Shown one piece after another: positions 1-8,238 of a stretch of DNA of 35,252 nucleotides. The position numbers and the translations under genes were made by a program. The number at the start of each line of letters is the position of its first letter. Within the stretch, counting starts at the first letter, position 1. Below the pieces are notes generated by a model. The model ran no database searches. It had not been told where the DNA came from and saw nothing but the letters and a program-made list of their open reading frames with translations. This DNA comes from Bacteroidota bacterium (GTDB taxonomy: Bacteria; Bacteroidota; Bacteroidia; Chitinophagales; Saprospiraceae), in assembly GCA_024642705.1 (NCBI GenBank), contig JAHEAQ010000008.1:64873-100124 (forward strand). The letters are read 5' to 3'.

Positions 1-1223
1 GAATATTTTATCAAATACAATAGAGGAGCAAATGTTTCATGTTGAACAATTTTAAAATCATTTTTAACTTCAGCAATGGTTGGCTTAACGTAGCAACCAG
101 ACTCATAGCCCTTACCTTCTAAAATGCTTCCTTCAACTAAGATTTTTCCTCCTTCAGCTTTAACTGCTTCAATAGATTTAAGATAATTGTTTACTGATTC
201 TTTATCAATGAGTGGCCCCATATGGCTAGTTGGTTCTAGCGGATTGCCAATTTTCACCTGACCATATGCCTTTTCCAATTGTAATTTTACAGTATCATAA
301 ATGCTATCGTGAATAATTAATCTTCTCGTTGAAGTGCAACGTTGTCCTGCTGTACCTATAGCTCCAAAAACAGCACCAGTCAAAACAACCTTCAGGTCCG
401 CATCTGGAGTAACGATAATTGCATTGTTTCCACCCAATTCCAATAAACTCCTACCTAATCTCGATGCGACAGTGGCACCAACAATTTTTCCCATTCTTGT
501 GCTTCCCGTAGCAGAAATCAATGGAACCCTCTGATCTTTAGTCATTAATTCTCCAACTTTGTAATCGCCGTTGATAATATTACTAACGCCCTCAGGGACC
601 TCATTTCTTTTTAAAACGCCTTGTAAAATATAGTTACACGCGATTGCACACAATGGTGTTTTTTCACTAGCCTTCCAAATACAAACATCGCCACAAACCA
701 TCGCTATCATTGCGTTCCATGACCATACCGCTACTGGAAAATTAAAAGCACTAATGATTCCAACAATTCCTAAAGGATGCCATTGCTCATACATTCTATG
801 TCCTGGTCTCTCAGAGTGCATGGTTAGTCCATAAAGTTGTCTCGAAAGCCCAACTGCAAAATCGCAAATGTCAATCATTTCTTGAACTTCGCCCCATCCT
901 TCTTGCAAGCTTTTTCCCATTTCGTAACTTACAAGTCTGCCTAAGGCGTCTTTGTTTTTTCTTAGCTCATCTCCATATTGCCTTACAACCTCTCCTCTTT
1001 TAGGTGCTGGTTGAAGTCTCCATTTCAAAAATGCTTTTTCTGCTTGATTAATAACCAATTCATAATCCTTTTCCGAAGTAACTCCAACTTTGCCAATTAA
1101 CTTCCCATCAACTGGCGAAAACGATTCAATAAAATTGGTTGATTCACCTATCGACTTTTGGCCAGTCCATGTTCCAGCATTCGATTGTTGAAGACCTAAT
1201 TCTTGTAAAAAACTTGTATCCAT
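1..1223 (-). CDS. ALDH7-family aldehyde dehydrogenase, partial (C-terminus outside window)
   Basis: This is an NAD(P)-dependent aldehyde dehydrogenase closest to the ALDH7 / alpha-aminoadipic semialdehyde dehydrogenase (antiquitin, AmaB) group, which oxidises the semialdehyde from lysine breakdown to 2-aminoadipate. The frame opens at ATG 1223 (MDTSFLQELGL) and runs off the left edge after 407 codons, so roughly 100 C-terminal residues are missing compared with the usual ~510. Visible motifs are the NAD-fold stretch IISAFNFPVAVWSWNAM, the general-base region LLELGGNNAII, the catalytic cysteine in GTAGQRCTSTRR, and the C-terminal HETFAPLLY. The GTAGQRC and ELGGNNA forms are typical of ALDH7. 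The gene lies 31 bp downstream of the RND exporter on the same strand and may be cotranscribed with it. The family is secure; the substrate is inferred from motif resemblance. Confidence 0.88.
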   Translation of the reverse strand, partial: MDTSFLQELGLQQSNAGTWTGQKSIGESTNFIESFSPVDGKLIGKVGVTSEKDYELVINQAEKAFLKWRLQPAPKRGEVVRQYGDELRKNKDALGRLVSYEMGKSLQEGWGEVQEMIDICDFAVGLSRQLYGLTMHSERPGHRMYEQWHPLGIVGIISAFNFPVAVWSWNAMIAMVCGDVCIWKASEKTPLCAIACNYILQGVLKRNEVPEGVSNIINGDYKVGELMTKDQRVPLISATGSTRMGKIVGATVASRLGRSLLELGGNNAIIVTPDADLKVVLTGAVFGAIGTAGQRCTSTRRLIIHDSIYDTVKLQLEKAYGQVKIGNPLEPTSHMGPLIDKESVNNYLKSIEAVKAEGGKILVEGSILEGKGYESGCYVKPTIAEVKNDFKIVQHETFAPLLYLIKY

Positions 1224-1254
1224 TTCTCTTAAATTTTATAACAATAAGCAATGC

Positions 1255-3510
1255 TTATTTTTTTGGTTTTATCATTAATCTGATTAGTAAAGGTATTATA
1301 AATAAGTCGGCAAGCAATGCAGTAATTAAAGTAATTCCAATCAAAATACCGATTGATTTGCTAGGCGGATGAATAGAAAATAATAATACCATAAAACCAA
1401 AAAATAAAATAACGCTTGTAATGATTATTGCTTTTCCTGTTTCTAAAAAAGAAATTCTTAATGCTTCTTCTATTTCAATACCTCTAAGCCGTAACAATTT
1501 AAATTTGCTTAAAAAATGAATGCTATCGTCAACTGCAATTCCAAATATAATGGCGAAAACAATCGAAATTCCAGCTTCTAGCTCAATATTTAGAAAACCA
1601 AGGATTGCACCTGCAAAAATTAATGGAAAAATATTGGGGACCAATGCAATGATTAAATATTTAATGTTTCTAAATAATAATGCCATTAGAAGCCCAACAA
1701 TAAGTATCGCTAATCCAAGTCCCAATAAAAGACTTTTTCTGGCATATTCTACATTTTTATCCAGTAACATTGCTGTTCCTGTTATGTTGAAATGGACCAA
1801 GGAAGTATCTGTATTTACATTAATCCATTCATCAAGGCGAGATACAATTATCTTGACGCTATCCGCCCCAATATCATTCATTCTTGAAATAATTCTTGCT
1901 TTTTTGCCAGCTTTATCTACCAATATATTATTGCTAAGTTGCGGTATCTTTGATGCGAAAGATTGATATTTTATAAATTCTTCTTCCGTTTCAGGAAATT
2001 TGTACTGCTCTGGCCGGTTGCCTCCAAACATTTGTGAGATACTTTTAACAACCATAGTTTGTGATCTAACTGCCTTAAAGTGTCCTTCAGTTTTGAACTT
2101 TTCTTCAACTTTATTGATTTCTTTCATCACTTTATAGTCATAAATACTGGCTTCTGTGGTAACAGCAACTTCTACAGGTCGAAATCCCACAAACTCTTCT
2201 TCAAAAAAATAAAAATCTTCTGTAATCTTAGCGCCAATCGGAAGATTGGATTCTATTTTATAATTTGTTGTTACTTTGCTAATCCCTATGGCACAAAACA
2301 ATAAAAAAAGAACTGTAATTGTCCAAATGGTTCTTTTTTTAAATGAGGCATTATATATTTTGGTTAGTGATTTTTTCCATAAATCATTTCTAGTTTTTGG
2401 GCTTGCTAAAGTATTAAGATCGAAATAACTCAATACAACCGTCGTGAAAAAAATAACTGTTACATAAGCAATCATTACTCCTATTGCAGCATTTATGCCA
2501 AATTCTTTAATCGGTACAATCCTACTTGTCAGCAATGTCGTAAATCCTATTGCTGTAGTTACGGATGTTAATAGTGTCGCGAGTCCTATTTCTCTGATTG
2601 TTGTTATTATTGCATTCTTTTTTTCTTTCCCCTTTTCTAACTCGTCAAGATATTTGCTCATTATATGAATGACATCCGAGGTTCCCACAATAATCATTAA
2701 TATCGGATACAATCCCGTCATCGCACTTAACGACTGTCCACTTACTCCTAAGTATCCCATAAACAAAGTCATTCCCAAGCCAATTGATGCTAGCGCAATG
2801 AACACTGTTAGCGCTCTCCTATAAATAAAAAGCATGATTAAAAACACCAAGACTCCCGCTATTCCGGATGACATAATAATTTCTCTTATTTGCATCCTTA
2901 CCAGCTCCTTCTGAAAATATGCACGCCCTAATAAATGTGATTCTTCGAAATCATAGTTTTTTATTAATGCTTCTAATTCTGATAACAGCTCATTAGATTG
3001 ATCAAGCCGAATTGCGTCTATTGTCTTCAATGCAATTACGGTCGCTTTTCCATCTTCTGAAACAAGATAATCTAACAATCGCTCATCTTTTAGCAGCTTT
3101 TCTTTTTCTTGCTGATATTTTGATGGATCATCTATGTGAATAGCGGGAATTGTTGTTACTCCAAATGGCGTGATTATTGGATATGCGATTTTTGTTATCG
3201 ATTCAGCCTCTCGTATGTATGGTAAATCTTTGGCTTTAATTGTTAGGTCATGAAGATCTTCCAGGAATTTCTGATCAAAAATTCCCTCTTCTCTTTTCAA
3301 CCCGACTAGAAGAAAATTGTCGTCTGTTTCAAAATCTTTAATGAAATCTTTGAAAATTGCTAAATCGGGATCGTCTTTGGGGAAAAATGATTCAAAATCA
3401 AATTGAAAATTTAGCTTGAACATGAACGTCAAACTATAAATAGCCATTAGCGAAAATCCGACAATTATGGGAATTCTAATTTTTCTTAACATTGGTGGCA
3501 AAAGTAGCAT
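1255..3510 (-). CDS. RND-superfamily (MMPL/HAE3-like) membrane exporter
   Basis: A 751-residue inner-membrane protein of the RND superfamily, in the group with two duplicated halves called HAE3 or MMPL-like. Each half has one N-terminal membrane helix, a large extracytoplasmic loop and a bundle of about five helices. The first bundle carries the sterol-sensing-like stretch GTSDVIHIMSKYLDEL and the second carries AVDDSIHFLSKF, the conserved positions that line the proton pathway in this family. Substrates of related proteins are hydrophobic (hopanoids, lipids); none can be assigned here. No membrane-fusion or outer-membrane partner is adjacent. The first ATG (3510) overlaps a TACTTTTG promoter-like element on the same strand (3499-3506), so translation may begin at the second ATG (3492, MLRKIRIP), six codons later. 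It lies between dinB and the aldehyde dehydrogenase, all on the minus strand. Confidence 0.87.
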   Translation of the reverse strand: MLLLPPMLRKIRIPIIVGFSLMAIYSLTFMFKLNFQFDFESFFPKDDPDLAIFKDFIKDFETDDNFLLVGLKREEGIFDQKFLEDLHDLTIKAKDLPYIREAESITKIAYPIITPFGVTTIPAIHIDDPSKYQQEKEKLLKDERLLDYLVSEDGKATVIALKTIDAIRLDQSNELLSELEALIKNYDFEESHLLGRAYFQKELVRMQIREIIMSSGIAGVLVFLIMLFIYRRALTVFIALASIGLGMTLFMGYLGVSGQSLSAMTGLYPILMIIVGTSDVIHIMSKYLDELEKGKEKKNAIITTIREIGLATLLTSVTTAIGFTTLLTSRIVPIKEFGINAAIGVMIAYVTVIFFTTVVLSYFDLNTLASPKTRNDLWKKSLTKIYNASFKKRTIWTITVLFLLFCAIGISKVTTNYKIESNLPIGAKITEDFYFFEEEFVGFRPVEVAVTTEASIYDYKVMKEINKVEEKFKTEGHFKAVRSQTMVVKSISQMFGGNRPEQYKFPETEEEFIKYQSFASKIPQLSNNILVDKAGKKARIISRMNDIGADSVKIIVSRLDEWINVNTDTSLVHFNITGTAMLLDKNVEYARKSLLLGLGLAILIVGLLMALLFRNIKYLIIALVPNIFPLIFAGAILGFLNIELEAGISIVFAIIFGIAVDDSIHFLSKFKLLRLRGIEIEEALRISFLETGKAIIITSVILFFGFMVLLFSIHPPSKSIGILIGITLITALLADLFIIPLLIRLMIKPKK
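3499..3506 (-). promoter_or_regulatory. Possible -7 element (TACTTTTG) for the RND exporter
   Basis: On the minus strand the sequence TACTTTTG fits the Bacteroidota -7 consensus TAnnTTTG and lies just before ATG 3492. No good TTTG -33 element is seen at the expected spacing. If the element is real, transcription would begin almost at ATG 3492, giving a very short or absent leader. Confidence 0.3.
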
Positions 3511-3623
3511 TTTAATGAATAATAGAAAGACAATATTAATTGCTTAATGTTGAAATCTTTGTTCAATATTTTTTATTATTCATAAAAAAGACAAATCTTT
3601 TGCTGCGTGAAAAGCATTTGTTA

Positions 3624-4787
3624 CTAATTATGTCTTGGCTTTATTTGTAGGCTATGTGCAAGCTTTACCGCATCCTTTCCGAAACGCTTTCGAATCTGAT
3701 CCATTTCTTTCAAAAGGTTGATTTCCTTTTCACTGTCTTCAAATAAACTAATCTGATAATTTCCATGAACCAGACCAGAGAACTTTACTCCAATAAGCCT
3801 TATCAGTTGACGCCTTTCATAAAGATTTTCAAACAGTTCTTTTGTCGTGTTAATTAAGAACTTATCGTTGGCCGTATAACTAATTCTCTGTTGCTTTGAG
3901 TAGGTATTAAAATCCGCATAACGTATTTTTACAGCAATGCAAGAACACAGCTTCTCGGAATCCCGTAATTCAAATGCCAGCTCTTCTACCATTCGCATCA
4001 GAACACTTCTGATCATCTGAAGATCTAAGCTGTCTTCCGTAAACGTTCTCTCCTTAGATATGGACTTTTTTTCTGTATAAGGAATTACGGGGGTGTTATC
4101 AATTGCATTCGCTTTTTCCCATAAGCTGCTTCCTGGTTTTCCAAACTCCCGTTCAAGTAATCTTCGCGGTATTTCGCTTAGCGTCTTTATGCTTCGAACC
4201 CCCATAAAACTCAACTTCTTGTACATTTCTTTTCCAACACCAGGAATTTTTCTGGTTGACAACGGTGCCAGAAAACCCTTTTCTTCACCAGAAGGAATTG
4301 CTTTTGTTCCATTCGGTTTCGCTTCTCCTGTTCCAACCTTAGAAACTAATTTATTAATAGAAAGGCCAAAAGAAATGGGAAGGCCACTTTCCTTCATAAT
4401 CTGCTGACGCATTTCAATCGACCATTTCATACACCCAAAATACTTGTCCATACCCGTCAAATCCAAATAAAATTCATCAATTGAGGCTTTCTCAAATATT
4501 GGTGCTTCTTCAGCAATAATATCAGTAACTACTTTCGAATGATAGGAATAGCTGTCCATATCTCCTTTCAGAATGATAGCATGTGGGCATAATCTCCGCG
4601 CCATCTTCATTGGCATTGCAGAATGTATTCCAAATCTTCGCGCTTCATAACTACACGAAGCCACTACCCCTCGGTTACTCGTTCCGCCTATTAATAATGG
4701 CTTCCCTAGAAACTCTGAGTTCTTTAAGCACTCCACAGAAACAAAAAATGAATCCAAATCCAAATGAAGAACTGCCCTATCATACAT
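3624..4787 (-). CDS. dinB: DNA polymerase IV (Y-family translesion polymerase)
   Basis: A 387-residue Y-family error-prone polymerase that copies past damaged bases. The palm begins with LHLDLDSFFVSVE (metal ligand Asp10; steric gate at the Phe14-Phe15 pair). The second catalytic motif SIDEFYLDL supplies Asp104 and Glu105. YEARRFGI (residues 47-54) belongs to the fingers and KIPGVGKEMYKKL is the helix-hairpin-helix of the thumb. The little-finger domain follows, and the tail QISLFEDSEKEINLLKEMD resembles Bacteroidota DinB proteins. It starts at ATG 4787 and is transcribed divergently from a LexA-like S24 repressor with only about 150 bp between the two ATGs. That arrangement suggests damage-inducible control by the neighbour (inference). 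Length and motifs are complete, with no sign of decay. Confidence 0.95.
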   Translation of the reverse strand: MYDRAVLHLDLDSFFVSVECLKNSEFLGKPLLIGGTSNRGVVASCSYEARRFGIHSAMPMKMARRLCPHAIILKGDMDSYSYHSKVVTDIIAEEAPIFEKASIDEFYLDLTGMDKYFGCMKWSIEMRQQIMKESGLPISFGLSINKLVSKVGTGEAKPNGTKAIPSGEEKGFLAPLSTRKIPGVGKEMYKKLSFMGVRSIKTLSEIPRRLLEREFGKPGSSLWEKANAIDNTPVIPYTEKKSISKERTFTEDSLDLQMIRSVLMRMVEELAFELRDSEKLCSCIAVKIRYADFNTYSKQQRISYTANDKFLINTTKELFENLYERRQLIRLIGVKFSGLVHGNYQISLFEDSEKEINLLKEMDQIRKRFGKDAVKLAHSLQIKPRHN

Positions 4788-4854
4788 GTTGTCGCATATT
4801 GCGCCCTTTTGTGGCGATTATTTCGTCAAATATCCGCATAATTTGCCGTTGATG

Positions 4855-4862
4855 CAAACATA
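4855..4862 (-). promoter_or_regulatory. Probable dinB -7 promoter element (TATGTTTG)
   Basis: On the minus strand TATGTTTG fits the Bacteroidota -7 consensus TAnnTTTG. A TTTG lies 15 bp upstream (4878-4881), slightly closer than the usual 17-20 bp. The predicted leader of about 60 nt contains the inverted repeat CGCATATTGCG (4793-4803), a possible operator. The divergent repressor promoter lies within 30 bp, so one bound repressor could affect both. Confidence 0.4.
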
Positions 4863-4886
4863 TTAACCAAATTAAAACAAATTATT

Positions 4887-4918
4887 TTTGGATTTCCGAA
4901 AAAACCGACATATTTTTG
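4887..4918 (+). promoter_or_regulatory. Bacteroidota-type promoter of the XRE-S24 repressor
   Basis: TTTG (4887-4890), a 20-bp spacer, then TATTTTTG (4911-4918): an exact match to TTTG-N17-20-TAnnTTTG. The -7 box covers the TTG at 4916 that would otherwise be the first start codon of the frame, so the real start must be downstream. The spacer holds two CCGA half-sites 9 bp apart (4896-4899 and 4905-4908), a possible autoregulatory operator. Confidence 0.65.
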
Positions 4919-4939
4919 ATGGGTTTTACAACAACTAAG

Positions 4940-5695
4940 ATGCTAGCTGAAAATTTAAAATACCTTCGAAAAAACAGAAAATTATCTCAACAAGATCTTG
5001 CTGACACGCTAGAAATACCGAGAACAACACTTGGCGATTATGAAAGAGGTAAAACAGAGCCAAATATTGAAACATTAATAAGGCTTTCTACTTTGTATAA
5101 GGTAAATTTGGACCAATTAATTACTTCCGATCTTTCTCTTCAAGATTATGAAATAATAAAAAATAAAAACTTAAGAGTTTTAGCAATTTCTGTTGATCAA
5201 GAAAATAATGGAAACATTGAACTTGTAGACACAAAAGCAGAAGCTGGATATTTAGAGAGTTTCAGCGACCCGCAATATATAAGAGATTTACCCAAAATCC
5301 AATTTCCAAATATTCCAGAAGGCACCTTTCGCGGGTTTGAAATCAATGGTGAGTCAATGCTTCCTATGGAATCTGGCAGCATTGTTATCTGCTCCTATGT
5401 GGAAAGTTTAAATCAAATAAAAAATGATAAGACATATATCATCGTTGGTAAAAGTGAGGGTCTAGTATACAAAAGAGTCCTAAGAAATAACGAAAGAAGA
5501 TCTTTAATACTAATTTCAGACAATCCTGTATATGCCCCATATGAAATTTCCTATGAAGAAGTTTCCGAAATTTGGCAATATTATGCGCATTTAAGTTTTT
5601 CGGATGAGAAGAAATCAATAGATAATAGAGTGGAAGAACGAATTATTGACATTCAGAAAAACATCGAAGAAATAAAAGGTATCATGAAAAATTGA
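4940..5695 (+). CDS. XRE-family repressor with LexA-like S24 self-cleavage domain
   Basis: A 251-residue cytoplasmic repressor. Residues 2-61 form a lambda-Cro/XRE helix-turn-helix (LSQQDLADTLEIPRTTLGDYERGKTEP). Residues ~97-215 form a peptidase S24 domain of the LexA/CI/UmuD type: an Ala102-Gly103 scissile pair in KAEAGYLESF, the nucleophile Ser139 in NGESMLP, and the general-base Lys178 in GLVYKRV. All parts needed for RecA-stimulated self-cleavage are present, so it is probably a damage-sensing repressor. The C-terminal 30 residues look like a short coiled coil. I chose ATG 4940 because earlier in-frame starts (TTG 4916, ATG 4919) overlap or abut the -7 promoter box. It is divergent from dinB, the obvious target besides itself. 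Whether it is the cell's main SOS regulator cannot be told from the sequence. Confidence 0.88.
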   Translation: MLAENLKYLRKNRKLSQQDLADTLEIPRTTLGDYERGKTEPNIETLIRLSTLYKVNLDQLITSDLSLQDYEIIKNKNLRVLAISVDQENNGNIELVDTKAEAGYLESFSDPQYIRDLPKIQFPNIPEGTFRGFEINGESMLPMESGSIVICSYVESLNQIKNDKTYIIVGKSEGLVYKRVLRNNERRSLILISDNPVYAPYEISYEEVSEIWQYYAHLSFSDEKKSIDNRVEERIIDIQKNIEEIKGIMKN

Positions 5696-5697
5696 GC

Positions 5698-5721
5698 TTG
5701 ACTTAATTTGAATTAAATCAA
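5698..5721 (+). repeat. Short AT-rich hairpin after the repressor gene
   Basis: An imperfect inverted repeat begins two bases after the repressor stop: TTGA and TTAATT pair with AATTAA and TCAA around a 2-nt loop with one mismatch. There is no T-run after it, so it is at best a weak terminator or RNA-end structure. The rest of the gap up to 5871 shows nothing I recognise. Confidence 0.3.
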
Positions 5722-5871
5722 AAGACAATAAAGATCTTGGCCTTAACCCATCAACATTGCACTCAATTCACATCTAGAAAAATTTGAGAAGCCTACCAAC
5801 CTTTTAAAAGAGAATGCCGTCTATAAGAAGGTATAGATGATTTAAACTAAAATTTAAGAAAAAAAGAAATA

Positions 5872-7158
5872 ATGAAAACTTTAAAATTTCTCTCGCTATT
5901 CTTCCTTATAACAATGATTGCTCAATCTTGTTTGAAGGATGATTGTACAGCAACAAGAAGATTTGTACAGTACAATCCCGTATTTATGACTGGTGCTGAA
6001 TTAAAATATGAAATAAAAACACAGCCTGACCAAGCCCTTGTTAATCCTGGTAAAATATACTTTTACAACAATTACCTCTTTATTAATGAACAAGGCTTAG
6101 GGGTACATGTATACAACAATTCAAACCCTGAAAACCCAATTTATGAAGTTTTTTACAATATCCCAGGAAACTTTGATATTGCTATAAAAGATGACATGAT
6201 GTATGCTGACAACCCGCTGTACCTGCTCGCTATTGATATAAAAGAAATAAAAAAACCTGTACTTAAAAACAGACAAAAGATACTGGCGTATGATTGGTAT
6301 TATGAAAATGATGAATACAGCCATGTAATTTATTATTTGCGAACAAATGTGGTACAAACACTGGATTGTTCAGATAATAATTTTAACGCTCCTTTTTTTA
6401 GACTAGAAAACAATATTTTTGCAGATGTTGCATTCGATGGAAATGTGCTGAATTCAAATACCGTAAATGGTGGATCCATTAAGAGTGGTGGGACAGGTGT
6501 CGGGGGTTCAAATTCAAGATTCACAATTTATGATCATTACTTATATACTGTTGACTTCAGTGCCTTAAATGTTTGGGATTTAAAAAAATTAGGTAACCCA
6601 GAGAAAATTTCTACAAAACAATTGGGCTGGGGAATTGAAACCATTTTTCCTTATCAGGACAAATTGTTCATCGGTTCCACTTCGGGAATGTTTATTTTCG
6701 ACAATTCTGACCCTTCTAATCCAATTCAAACAGCACAGTTTAGACATGCGCAAGCCTGTGATCCAATTGTAGTAAATGGAAATCGAGCCTATGTAACTTT
6801 ACGCGACGGAAATGAATGCAATGGATTTAAAAATCAGTTGGATGTGCTCGATGTAAGTAATATTTACAATCCAAAATTATTAAAATCTTATGATATGAGG
6901 CATCCTCATGGATTAGCCATTAGAGAAAATAACTTATTTATTTGCGAAGGAAATTTTGGTCTTAAAATATTTGATGCCAGTGATGACAATAAAATAACGA
7001 ACAACCAATTGGCTGATATTTCCAATATCCATGCCATTGATATTATTGCTCTAACATCAAAAACCATTTTTGTTATTGGTGAAGGTGGATTTTTCCAATA
7101 CAATGTTGAGGATGTTAAAAAACCTAAATTAATAAGTTCTATTCTCGTACAAAATTGA
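5872..7158 (+). CDS. LVIVD-repeat beta-propeller lipoprotein
   Basis: A 428-residue secreted lipoprotein. Residues 1-19 are a signal peptide ending in the lipobox IAQSC, with Cys20 as the lipidated residue. The rest is built from repeats of the LVIVD type, for example YLFINEQGLGVHVYNNSNPENP, DKLFIGSTSGMFIFDNSDPSNP, NRAYVTLRDG...LDVLDVSNIYNPK and NNLFICEGNFGLKIFDASDDN, each a four-strand blade. The protein is therefore probably a surface or periplasmic beta-propeller. Members of this family are common and uncharacterised in Bacteroidota, and no enzymatic residues are evident. A Gly/Ser-rich patch (GGSIKSGGTGVGGSNS, ~residues 200-215) lies between two blades. The outer-membrane-protein gene follows after 6 bp, so the two are almost certainly cotranscribed. 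Confidence 0.82.
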   Translation: MKTLKFLSLFFLITMIAQSCLKDDCTATRRFVQYNPVFMTGAELKYEIKTQPDQALVNPGKIYFYNNYLFINEQGLGVHVYNNSNPENPIYEVFYNIPGNFDIAIKDDMMYADNPLYLLAIDIKEIKKPVLKNRQKILAYDWYYENDEYSHVIYYLRTNVVQTLDCSDNNFNAPFFRLENNIFADVAFDGNVLNSNTVNGGSIKSGGTGVGGSNSRFTIYDHYLYTVDFSALNVWDLKKLGNPEKISTKQLGWGIETIFPYQDKLFIGSTSGMFIFDNSDPSNPIQTAQFRHAQACDPIVVNGNRAYVTLRDGNECNGFKNQLDVLDVSNIYNPKLLKSYDMRHPHGLAIRENNLFICEGNFGLKIFDASDDNKITNNQLADISNIHAIDIIALTSKTIFVIGEGGFFQYNVEDVKKPKLISSILVQN

Positions 7159-7164
7159 TAAAAA

Positions 7165-7899
7165 ATGAAAAAATCAATATTGAAAATTGTAATTCTCTTT
7201 TTAATTTGCATTGCTCAAACGTCTTTGCTTGCACAAGAAATAGAAAAAAATTACGGGGATAGGATTATTTTGAATAATGGAAGTGTATTCCGGGGAGAAT
7301 TAACCGATTATGATCCATCTGGATCGGTATCCCTTGAAATGAAAAGTGGAAAAACGCTATTATTTCATAATGATCAAGTTAAAAAAATAATCATGTATTC
7401 TGGTTCGAAATCAGTAGAACAGGTTCCTTTGAAAACAAATAGAATTTATAATGAAACTCAATTTTCCTTCCTTACAGGCGTTTCAGGAACAGGAATTTCA
7501 ATTGCGCACAATGTAATTTATCAACCCACCACTCGAATAGGAGCTGGCCTTGGGTTGGGAATTGATAATTACTATGCTGCTCCAGGAAGAGATATCTATT
7601 CCTTTTTTGGAAACGTAAAATATAATTTTACGTCTTGGAAGAATACACCATATATTGGAGCAAAAGCTGGATATGGATTCGCTTTTAAACAAAAGAAAGA
7701 AAACATTTATGAGGCTTCTGGAGGATTTATGGCAAATCCTTATTTTGGAGTAAGATTTGGTTCAAGAGGCCTAATGTTTAATCTATTTTCAGGCCTTAAA
7801 TTCCAAAAAGCCAATTATGAGCTCATTAATTCAAATGAAACACGAACGGAAGACATTTTTTTTAAAAGATCTGAAATTGGAATTTCCGTAATGTTCTGA
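7165..7899 (+). CDS. Small secreted protein, predicted outer-membrane beta-barrel
   Basis: A 244-residue protein with no family I can name. Residues 1-23 form a signal peptide cleaved near LLAQ. Residues ~30-75 are a small beta-rich segment (DRIILNNGSVFRGELTDYDPSGSVSLEM) resembling the short SH3-like repeats found before barrels in Bacteroidota. From residue ~95 the sequence alternates hydrophobic and polar residues in amphipathic strands rich in Gly and aromatics, and it ends in a C-terminal Phe (EIGISVMF), the usual barrel-insertion signal. It lies 6 bp after the LVIVD lipoprotein and before a strong terminator, so the pair forms a two-gene envelope operon. Barrel topology is inferred from the pattern only. 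Confidence 0.72.
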   Translation: MKKSILKIVILFLICIAQTSLLAQEIEKNYGDRIILNNGSVFRGELTDYDPSGSVSLEMKSGKTLLFHNDQVKKIIMYSGSKSVEQVPLKTNRIYNETQFSFLTGVSGTGISIAHNVIYQPTTRIGAGLGLGIDNYYAAPGRDIYSFFGNVKYNFTSWKNTPYIGAKAGYGFAFKQKKENIYEASGGFMANPYFGVRFGSRGLMFNLFSGLKFQKANYELINSNETRTEDIFFKRSEIGISVMF

Positions 7900-7993
7900 A
7901 TTTAAAGAAGCTTTTATAATAAAGACATCAAAGATTTAAACGCCTTGGAAGAATTTGGTAAAAAATAATCCCACAAGAAAAACCAAAAAAGTG

Positions 7994-8032
7994 AAAAGCT
8001 GAGCTAATAAAATATTAGCTCAGCTTTTTTTT
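7994..8032 (+). terminator. Strong intrinsic terminator
   Basis: A perfect 16-bp stem (7994-8009 pairing with 8013-8028) with a 3-nt loop is followed by an unbroken T-run to 8032. It closes the LVIVD/outer-membrane-protein operon and separates it from the skp genes. Confidence 0.9.
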
Positions 8033-8192
8033 GCGTTAAACAATAGTTAAAGTTTGCGTAGGAATTTTAAAAATCTATTTATAAATCGTTAATTAACAGA
8101 GATTTAATAAGTTTTGTAATTATTAACAAAAAAATAATTGCGAAACTTTTGTGCTCACATAAAGTCTTTATATTACAAGAAGGATAAAATTG

Positions 8193-8200
8193 TATTTTTG
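8193..8200 (+). promoter_or_regulatory. -7 promoter element (TATTTTTG) of the first skp gene
   Basis: TATTTTTG matches TAnnTTTG and lies 38 bp before the ATG at 8239. A clear TTTG -33 element is not visible at the expected distance. Confidence 0.5.
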
Positions 8201-8238
8201 CACTTCTATTTTTTCAAAAAAAATGAAATGAAATAGCT

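Larger units (their letters stand above)
7900..8238. other. Intergenic region between the envelope operon and the skp genes
   Basis: About 340 bp without a gene. It holds the strong terminator at 7994-8032 and a TAnnTTTG promoter element at 8193-8200. Between them is AT-rich sequence in which I see no RNA gene or further repeat. Confidence 0.6.

Noticed and set aside
1139-2304. Plus-strand open frames opposite the aldehyde dehydrogenase and RND exporter genes
   Set aside because: They are shadows of well-supported genes on the other strand.
5696-5871. A terminator or small RNA in the gap after the repressor gene
   Set aside because: The only hairpin is AT-only with a mismatch and no T-run; reported as a low-confidence repeat only.
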